A DNA stretch of 64,000 nt from Halichoerus grypus (Eukaryota; Chordata; Mammalia; Carnivora; Phocidae), in the NCBI RefSeq assembly GCF_964656455.1, contig NC_135714.1, forward strand, positions 64,939,850-65,003,849, written 5' to 3'. Shown one piece after another: positions 57,181-64,000 of the stretch (position 1 is the first letter of the stretch; the number at the start of each line of letters is the position of its first letter). Below the pieces are notes generated by a model. It saw nothing but the letters and a program-made list of their open reading frames with translations, did no database searches and had not been told where the DNA came from. The position numbers and the translations under genes were made by a program.

Positions 57181-58188
57181 TATTTTTAAAATGTGTTCAT
57201 CTTTATTTCCACATCTTATACATATAAGAGCACTGAGAACTCAGAGGGCAGACACTATTATCTTTATTTTTCTGATGTAGAATCTGAAGCCACAATTATG
57301 TTCTTTTAAAAGCCCAGCTGCCTTGTGAACACAGCAGTCCTGACTCATATTGCAAGGGCATTCCAACAGGCATGACCTTGAACACCTGAGGGATGGTCTG
57401 TAGATTAAAAGCTGAGAGGAACTAATATTTCTCTATCACTTCAGGAAACTGCCAAGTGTCCTCCTGTTCTGAGAATTTCTCCAAGGTTCTTGGCAGAAAT
57501 GCTCCACCACTGAGTGCACCGAGGGGCAGTGCATGGCACCCCACACACCACCCCCTCATCAGGGTGGTCTTTCTCGGAAGCCCTCAGAGGAGTACTGATT
57601 AGGATCAGAATTGCCATGCCACCCACACTGTTCCCAGTGTCAGGACCCAGCCAGCTAAAGCATATTAGCCATCCTAAAATAATAAAAACAAATTAATGGA
57701 ATTGCCTCAAGGGAAATCAAATTCCACTTATGGGCCCAGAGGCAGAAACAGCTGTTAAAATTCATTAAGTTAGAAGTTCCTGTAGTAGCTTCTTGAGGAT
57801 GTTTTTCAAAGTCTTCGGGCCACTACTATAAAAAAAAAATCTAGTTAAACATTATTCATCAGAAAGTATTTTTGTGGGGAGGACATGGAGTGGTATTTTG
57901 AAATGTTCATAGGCTATAAGATTGTGGCTGGACCATTTCCAAGTTTATATTTCAGTAGGCCTTGACAGACGGGCTCATTGTAGTTTTAAAATTTAAGAAG
58001 TAGAGAATCAATGGCTGCATTAAAAACCCCAAAGGCCTTTCCACTGAGGATTAAAAACCCCCAAAGCATTCCACTGGGCACGATTTTCCTTATCAAAGAA
58101 ACTTCTATAAGATGTTTATGGATTTTCACAAGTCTGAGTACAAATTCTACAGTAAAATTATTAACTAATTACAAGAACAACTTAAAAC
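57181..58188. other. Intergenic DNA, no gene seen
   Basis: Nothing recognised. Frames at 57441-57696 are accidental. Confidence 0.4.
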
Positions 58189-58200
58189 CTGTTACTATTT

Positions 58201-58487
58201 GGGGGGTGCCTGGGTGATTCATTCAGTTAAGTGTCAGTTAAGCATCCGAATCTTGGTTTCTGCTCAGGTCATGATCTCAGGGTCATGAGATTGAGCCCCA
58301 AGTCAGGCTCCCTCCTCAGCTAGGAGTCTGAGATTCTCCCTTTCCCTCTGTCCCTCCCACTCATGCTCTGTCTCATTCTCTCTCAAATAAATAAATAAAT
58401 CTTAGGGGGAAAAAAAAAGATTCTCTCTCCCCCTCTGCCCTTTTCTGCTTGCTCTGTCTCTCTAAAAGAAAAAACAAAACAAAAAAG
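58201..58487 (+). mobile_element. SINEC with a duplicated 3' tail
   Basis: Head GGGGTGCCTGGGTGATTCATT, with a small internal repeat ('CAGTTAAGTGTCAGTTAAGC'). The normal tail AAATAAATAAATAAATCTTA ends at about 58404, then a second CT-rich tail with (AAAAC)n runs on to 58487. CTGTTACT at 58189-58196 and 58488-58495 brackets the whole, so both tails arrived together. Confidence 0.88.
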
Positions 58488-58495
58488 CTGTTACT

Positions 58496-58890
58496 TTTTT
58501 TCTTTATTGAATTTTTTATCTACCTTTTCTTCCAAGGATATTTCCATGTTGTTAAAAGGACTGTTATATGGCTGAACTTGTTATATGGGTGTTATATGGG
58601 TGAACTATTTCAGGAAGAATTCTTATAATGTCAGTAATAAAGGAATGTGTCTGACAAGAAAAGAAATGAATTTAGCTGTTCTCTGTGCTTCAAATTCTTC
58701 ATCTTAAAAAGGGATGATGGGGGTTCGATTAGATGCTCTCTGAGGACTTCTTTGGTTTTGAGTTCCAGGAAACTAGAATTCTAAGAGTGCTCCTCAAACC
58801 AGTGAGTAGCAGCCAGCTCTAAATGCAGAGTCAATGCATTCATTCGGTTAGATTCTGAGGAGTGCTGACATTGTGAAACCGTGATTATAA
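58496..58890. other. Intergenic DNA, no gene seen
   Basis: A short tandem of 'GTTATATGGGTG' occurs near 58562-58605. Nothing else recognised. Confidence 0.4.
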
Positions 58891-60914
58891 ATGTATTGGT
58901 TAAGGTGTTTGATTGTAAATAACAGAATTCAACTCTGGCTAAGGACACATAAAGGGGAAATCATCATAAGATTATGGTGGGGCTCACAGACCCAAAAGGA
59001 GAAACTTGAAGAAGCAGAAGCCTTAAAGGACAAGAAGCAGGACCTCTTAGGGATCTAAGTGGCAGACCTGCAGGACATTGCACTGGGATCAATTGGCTCC
59101 AACCATTCTTCTGCCCTGTAGTCACTAGGCTCAAGGGTCAAAGCATCTGGAAAAGACCATTGTTTAGATGATGGATTGATGTTCACTACCCATTCCACCC
59201 TATTCCTGGGTCCCTTCGCTCACTCTAAAGGCTCAACAGCTAAAAACTATATTCGCCAGTCTCCTGAAGAGTGTTCTAGAAGATACTTAACTATGCAGCT
59301 AGTCACATGCATTTGTGTGAGGTGGGAAAGGCAGCAGTGAGGTGGATACACATGTGTGTTGCTTCTGTGATTTCTGTTCCAGAGCATGGATGTCAGGGTG
59401 TTTCATTTTACTGCAAAAGCTCTAGCCAAGGTCCCAATATCCAGCCACTAGCCTAATAGGTGTTGAGAGGCATGATGTGATCATTTTGTTGGTGCAGATA
59501 TATCACGATGGCTCTGGAGACAATAATCTAGCAATGGCTTCTAATCTCCAGGTAACAGCTAAGCCGGCATGTTCCTGGAGCCAACAGTTGGCATCCTGGC
59601 TTCCTCATTCCTTGGCTTTCTGATGGTAGTCATTCATTTGTAGACCAGTTTTGTACTGCCAGTAATTTCTGGAAGTACAGTTCTCTCCCATAAATCCCCT
59701 CCCGCTTAAATAGCTTAAATAGCCAGAGAGCGTTCCATTAGAGTCCAGTTGGCCGTGGTGGTTCATACACCTGCCTCTGGGCTAGGGGAAGGCAGGACAT
59801 GTTGAGTGGCATCTTCAACAAAATTATATACACAAGAGGAAGAATTCTCCCAAAAGAAAATAAGTTACCCTGTCACACAAAGGAGTTGGGGGGGAGTGAT
59901 GGATTGAGGGTGGCAGAAAACAAACAACCTCCTGAAAATAAATACAAAGAAAATCAAATCAACATTGTTCAAGAGTGTATTGCAGACTCACTACACAAAC
60001 CAAAGTTTTCCGTAGTCTTGAAATGTTACGGTGCATTAGGAAAGCGTAACTTTCTGGAGGGAAGGAGCCAGACAAGGCCTCATAAAGTGACACCTGATTC
60101 AGGTCTAAAGGCTCAAGTAGATAGGAAGGGCTTTCTAGGTAGTGGGAAATTAATAATTTAATTATAATTGATTATTTAAGAAATTACATTTATTAATTTA
60201 ATTTAATTTTTATTGTGTATGGGGAGGGTGCAGTATCTAAATAAAGACTGAGGGATTGATTAAATAGTAAAAGGGAAAGTTTTGTTTTTTTAGTTTTTCT
60301 CAAATAGGTGTAAATACTGTAACTGGGAGGAAACCCTAAAGACAATGCAAACAACGGAAACACAATAGACCCCAGTTAGTGAGCAGAAGATTTCAAAAGC
60401 CCAACCTCTACTTGCAAGCCCTACGCAGAGGACCCACAGAAGCCGCTGCCTATCTCTGCCCTTTTTATTGCTCTATGCATCCTGACCTCCTTAGATAGAA
60501 ATTGGACTTAATTTCTGAATGCTAAGGTTCATTTTCCACGGACTCCCACATCACCTGATTTTTTTTTATGACTTCCTAATATTCTCCCTGAACCTTAGTG
60601 TGCATCTCATTGTCACGGTCACTGGCTCACGGACTGGCCCCACGGGATATGGGCCTTGAGCCTCCAGATACTTCTGCTTTCCCCAAGGGAAACCAGACCC
60701 CTATTATTTCTTTCTCAACTCCTGCTAAGGGCAGAGTTTTATTTCTCTCCTGATCTGTGACTGCTATTTTTCTCACTCAGCCATTGCACACTTTTACCTA
60801 CACTGGAAATGCTGCCGAAACCATATTGTCACAGTGAGGCTTTGACCCAACTCACACAGTGTGTTTTATGTGCCACCTGGTAGCATCATCAAGAGCCGGA
60901 AGGGAAGGAAAGCT
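58891..60914. other. Intergenic DNA; possible old repeat at the left, no gene seen
   Basis: 58895-59270 resembles the unnamed ancient repeat at 27190-27660 in its opening. The frame at 59799-60161 (120 codons) has no recognisable domain, and an L1-like or MIR-like signature was not seen around it. Confidence 0.4.
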
Positions 60915-61010
60915 AATACTAATTGAATTTCCATTATGTGGCAGGTACGCGTCTAAGCCCTTTCCCATGTGTTATTCATTTAATATAATTTATACAGTGG
61001 TTTGCAGCCC
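60915..61010 (-). repeat. MIR SINE fragment, inverted
   Basis: 'TTGAATTTCCATTATGTGGCAGGTACGCGTCTAAGCCCTTT' (description) is the reverse of the MIR 3' end. Confidence 0.7.
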
Positions 61011-61079
61011 CCAGCCAATCATCCTTCCGTCTGCGTCAGCACTTTCCAGAGGCTGGCTACGGGCAAATTCTGTTTAATT

Positions 61080-61335
61080 AAATACCTTCCTCCTACCAGT
61101 GGCTTTCTCCCACTCATTCTGCTTTTTGATCCAGGTGACTCTCAAGTCCACCTCACCTGCCCTTGCTTTCACCATGGCCGTCCTCAGAATCTGCCCCAGG
61201 TCCCATCTCCCTGCTCACCTAATTCTTTCCCGACTCCAGTCTTTCTGCGGTGAAGCTCTGATCCCAACCCCCAAGTTCAAGGCAGTTCTGAGTAAAATGC
61301 ATCTATCTCCTCACATGCTGATACTGACCCCACAG
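61080..61335 (+). repeat. L2 LINE fragment
   Basis: C/T-rich L2-like ORF/3' region in sense orientation ('CTCAAGTCCACCTCACCTGCCC', 'CACATGCTGATACTGACC'). Worn, so moderate certainty. Confidence 0.45.
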
Positions 61336-61724
61336 AGAGGGAGGGAGAAATAGTGATGAGAACCGAATTTTGAACATTCCTACCATTTTTCTAAAACTGT
61401 GTCCATCTGTTTTGAATCAGTGGCATATGTTAAGTGAATGTGATTCTCCCAACAGGATAAAAATGAGTAGATGTTACTTATCACACAATTCCTCAAGGCT
61501 TTTCTTCTCTACTTGACCTTACACATTTTCTTTCCAAGTGGCAAGAGGACTACTAAAAGATAAGTTTCTAAAATATGATAGAGTGTTCCTCAAAAGATTA
61601 GGAAGTAAAGATAAAATCAGAGATCAAAAAATGAATGAATAGTAGTATAAACAGCCCTGAGGAGACTTCTGTGAGCTGCTAAAACAGGGTAAAGTCCTGA
61701 TTCCTCTGTGTGCAAGCTTGTGCG

Positions 61725-61756
<32 letters not shown>

Positions 61757-63046
61757 TCCCTGTTTACCCTTCTGTCATAGCACTTAAAAACTGAATGTGT
61801 TGCATGGCCTCCATATTTTCACACACTGAATTCCCAAGCATAAAAGCTGTAAAAAAAATCTATTTTTGCAACAGGATTCCTGTATTAGTTGCTGGGTGAG
61901 ACTCTGTGTTTTAAAACAATTATGGCCCTGACTGAGGAGAAAGGTGACAAGTTCCTAAGAGAACTATCAGAAGTTGGGTCCAATCACCTCTCCAAGGCCT
62001 GAGGTGTCAGGGCAAGTCATTGCTGACCCCATCTTCTCACCCCTCAACAATGTAAGAGGAGAAATGAGAGCCAGAAAGACCATCTTTTAGGGGATTACAG
62101 TATGTTAGGAAAAAGAACTATTTCCTCCCTTCCTTCAGCTCCCCCTACTGGGAAGAGAGGATTTTTCTTCCCTGAATCCAAGGGAGGGAGCCCCACAACA
62201 GTTCTGGTAAGGTTTAGGGCGATTGCTGGAAGTGGAGATTGATGTTTCATTTTTTTGGTTGCATAGCCGCTTAGGAACTGGGCTGGCTTATCTGCCCAAT
62301 GCCACTCAAGCTGGGAAAATGGAACACTGGGAGTCTTGCTGGGAACCACAGCAGCATCAGGCCAAAGAGGAGCTAAAAGAGGAATGCTAGCTGATGTCAC
62401 CTGCTGCGTGTCAGACTATGGTAAGGATTAAGATATTTTAGCATTTTGTATCTTACACATTAGACTATGAAGTACTAAAGCATGTACATGCTTCATAAAC
62501 TTTCCTCTAGAACTGGTTTCAAGAAGAGGCAATTTCAAAACTAACTTGAGTAATGACAACTAAGTAGAATAAATGCATCATTTTTCATGGAGGTAATTTT
62601 GAAAAAAAAAACACATTTAGATATACCTATTTTGTTGCACTTGTTTAAAAGAATGGATCTCAGTCCTTTATAGTCTCAGTTTACATGGATTTTCATGTGA
62701 CCAAAGTAGCTGTATATATAACAGTTCCACCAGCCATGAAGTCTTCCAATGTGGATTCGCATGACTCACTTTTGCCCTCTTGCGTTCATTTGTTGACCAT
62801 AGGCAGTGATGTTTGGGGGACAGGGGATACAACTGATTTGTAAATGTGTAAACATACTTGATTAGCTTCCATGGCTAATTTCAAGCTACCAATGTGACAC
62901 CACAAATGTGGGGTTGGGAAGAGATGAACAGATCAGCTAACAAGCCATCTCTAGCACATCCCTGAACTGGTAAATGTGATAGTAAGATCTACTCAATCCG
63001 TACCACTAGTTCACTTAAAATGTTATTATACTACTAATTGAAAAAA
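61336..63046. other. Intergenic DNA, no gene seen; one microsatellite
   Basis: Apart from the (CA)n tract at 61727-61755 nothing is recognised. The minus-strand frame at 62095-62400 has no family features. Confidence 0.45.
61727..61755. repeat. (CA)n microsatellite
   Basis: About 14 CA units preceded by GTGCGCACG, a purine-pyrimidine alternating tract. Likely polymorphic. Confidence 0.96.
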
Positions 63047-63165
63047 AATAGGCTCCACACCCAGTGTGGAGCCCAACATGGGACTTGAACTCTCGACCCT
63101 GAGATCAAGACCTGAGTTGAGATCAAGAGTCAGACTCTTAACTGACTGAGCCACCCAGGCGCCCC
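63047..63165 (-). mobile_element. Older SINEC copy, inverted
   Basis: 'GGCTCCACACCCAGTGTGGAGCCC' (description), 'GGGACTTGAACTCTCGACCC', 'CTCTTAACTGACTGAGCCAC', 'CCAGGCGCCCC': the reverse of the older body with a well-kept head. 'CTATTAAT' after it and 'CTACTAATTG' before it may be remains of the TSD. Confidence 0.9.
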
Positions 63166-64000
63166 CTATTAATTTTTATTTTAAGTGTCCTTCCTCAAAC
63201 AATTGCAAATGGTATACAAAGAACAAATATAGTACTCAAGTACAAGCAAGCATGGGGATGAAAAGGAAGTAAAGAAAATGAAAAATGTTAGCTTTTCAGA
63301 GAAGTCCTGACAGATGAAGGAGCTCATTAGGCATAGCATGGTAGGTGCCATGTCCGTATTTAAGAAGACAAAAAGTCCCACTTGTTTTGGATTCTTGCTG
63401 TAAGGGCCCCTACCATAGCATATCTTAAAGCACAGGCCTTTGAGCGCATTTGCCACTGTGGCTTATAAAGTACCTCTTGCTCTTCCTTCGTACTAGAAGT
63501 TAGCTCCCCAGCCCCACTGAGAGACACAGTTCTTTACCCTCAGCCAAGGAGAAAAAAACCAGAGTTGCGAAGTTGGTAGAGTTTATTTTCTAAAGAAGAA
63601 GGAATTGTGTCCCTCAAGCTGATAGAAGGGTGTCCTAGCAGCAAGCCGCAGTAGCCCAGGGATCCTCTACTGCTAGAGTTTCCAAAACAAGTTTTCTACC
63701 AGGGCCTCTGAACTTATACTCTGCATCCACTCAGATCCTCAGCTGTAGCCCAAGTGGAGATGAAAATGACCATGGCCCAGTTGAGGTGCTCTCTCAGAAA
63801 ATGAAATAAAAAGATTATGACTAGCACTGCTCTTTCATAGAGAAAAAACATCCAAAAATCATAGTTTTCAATCAAAAACAAAAACAAGAATTAACAGCAT
63901 GACCTCAATTTCATATCTGCATTAACAGTCCAAGAAGAACAATTTTGCAATCATCTATTAGTAGGAGATTCTATCACTGGCCTAATTCAATTACATGTTG
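63166..64000. other. Intergenic DNA to the window's right edge, no gene seen
   Basis: Nothing recognised; the minus-strand frame at 63181-63456 has no family features. Confidence 0.4.

Noticed and set aside
63047..63165. Possible tRNA-Lys gene from the tRNA-like head
   Set aside because: The head belongs to a SINEC; it lacks a complete cloverleaf and carries the SINE body behind it.

Overview
This window is nuclear DNA from a mammal of the order Carnivora. The clearest sign is the set of tRNA-Lys-type SINEC elements with the head GGGCGCCTGGGTGGCTCAGT, a CT-rich tail and an AAATAAATAAAATCTT end. They lie on both strands, and most have clear target-site duplications (TSDs). The 'TTAAGCGTCTGCCTTCGGCTCAGGTC' type of head is caniform. 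I saw neither the canid SINEC_Cf head (GGGATCCCTGGGTGGCGCAG) nor the felid-type body. A non-canid caniform (bear, panda, pinniped or mustelid) is therefore most likely, but the species cannot be fixed by eye. There are no operons, phages, CRISPR arrays or other prokaryotic features.

Only one protein-coding gene can be supported: the 5' end of PRKG2 (cGMP-dependent protein kinase II), on the minus strand. The first coding exon is 14692-15165, with the ATG at 15152. It encodes residues 1-153: the N-myristoylation site, the leucine-zipper dimerisation domain and the start of the autoinhibitory segment. Canonical splice sites bound it on both sides. Upstream of it lies a 9.7-kb intron, then a strong CpG island (about 24.4-25.35 kb). 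I infer that the island holds the non-coding exon 1 (about 25322 to 24867), a TATA box at 25353-25347 and a GTGAGG donor. Everything from 1 to 14691 is intron 2; the remaining exons, with the cGMP-binding and kinase domains, lie beyond the left edge.

From about 25.4 to 64 kb the window is upstream intergenic DNA. In other mammals the next gene on this side is RASGEF1B, but nothing here shows it. I found no further exon. This part, like the introns, is a mosaic of ancient L2 and MIR, decayed L1, MaLR (MLT1-like) LTRs, hAT-Charlie DNA-transposon fossils, younger carnivore SINEs and L1 3' ends, and microsatellites. These lie between single-copy stretches in which I recognise nothing.

I did not find a convincing undescribed biological system. 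The points most worth checking are: the AUG-free, TATA-containing CpG-island leader; Ala at the usual Thr109 autophosphorylation position of PRKG2; a small intronic CpG cluster at 7.03-7.2 kb; two near-identical young L1 3' ends 17.6 kb apart; a SINE with a doubled tail; a headless SINE; and a possible retroposed 3' UTR at 29.2 kb.
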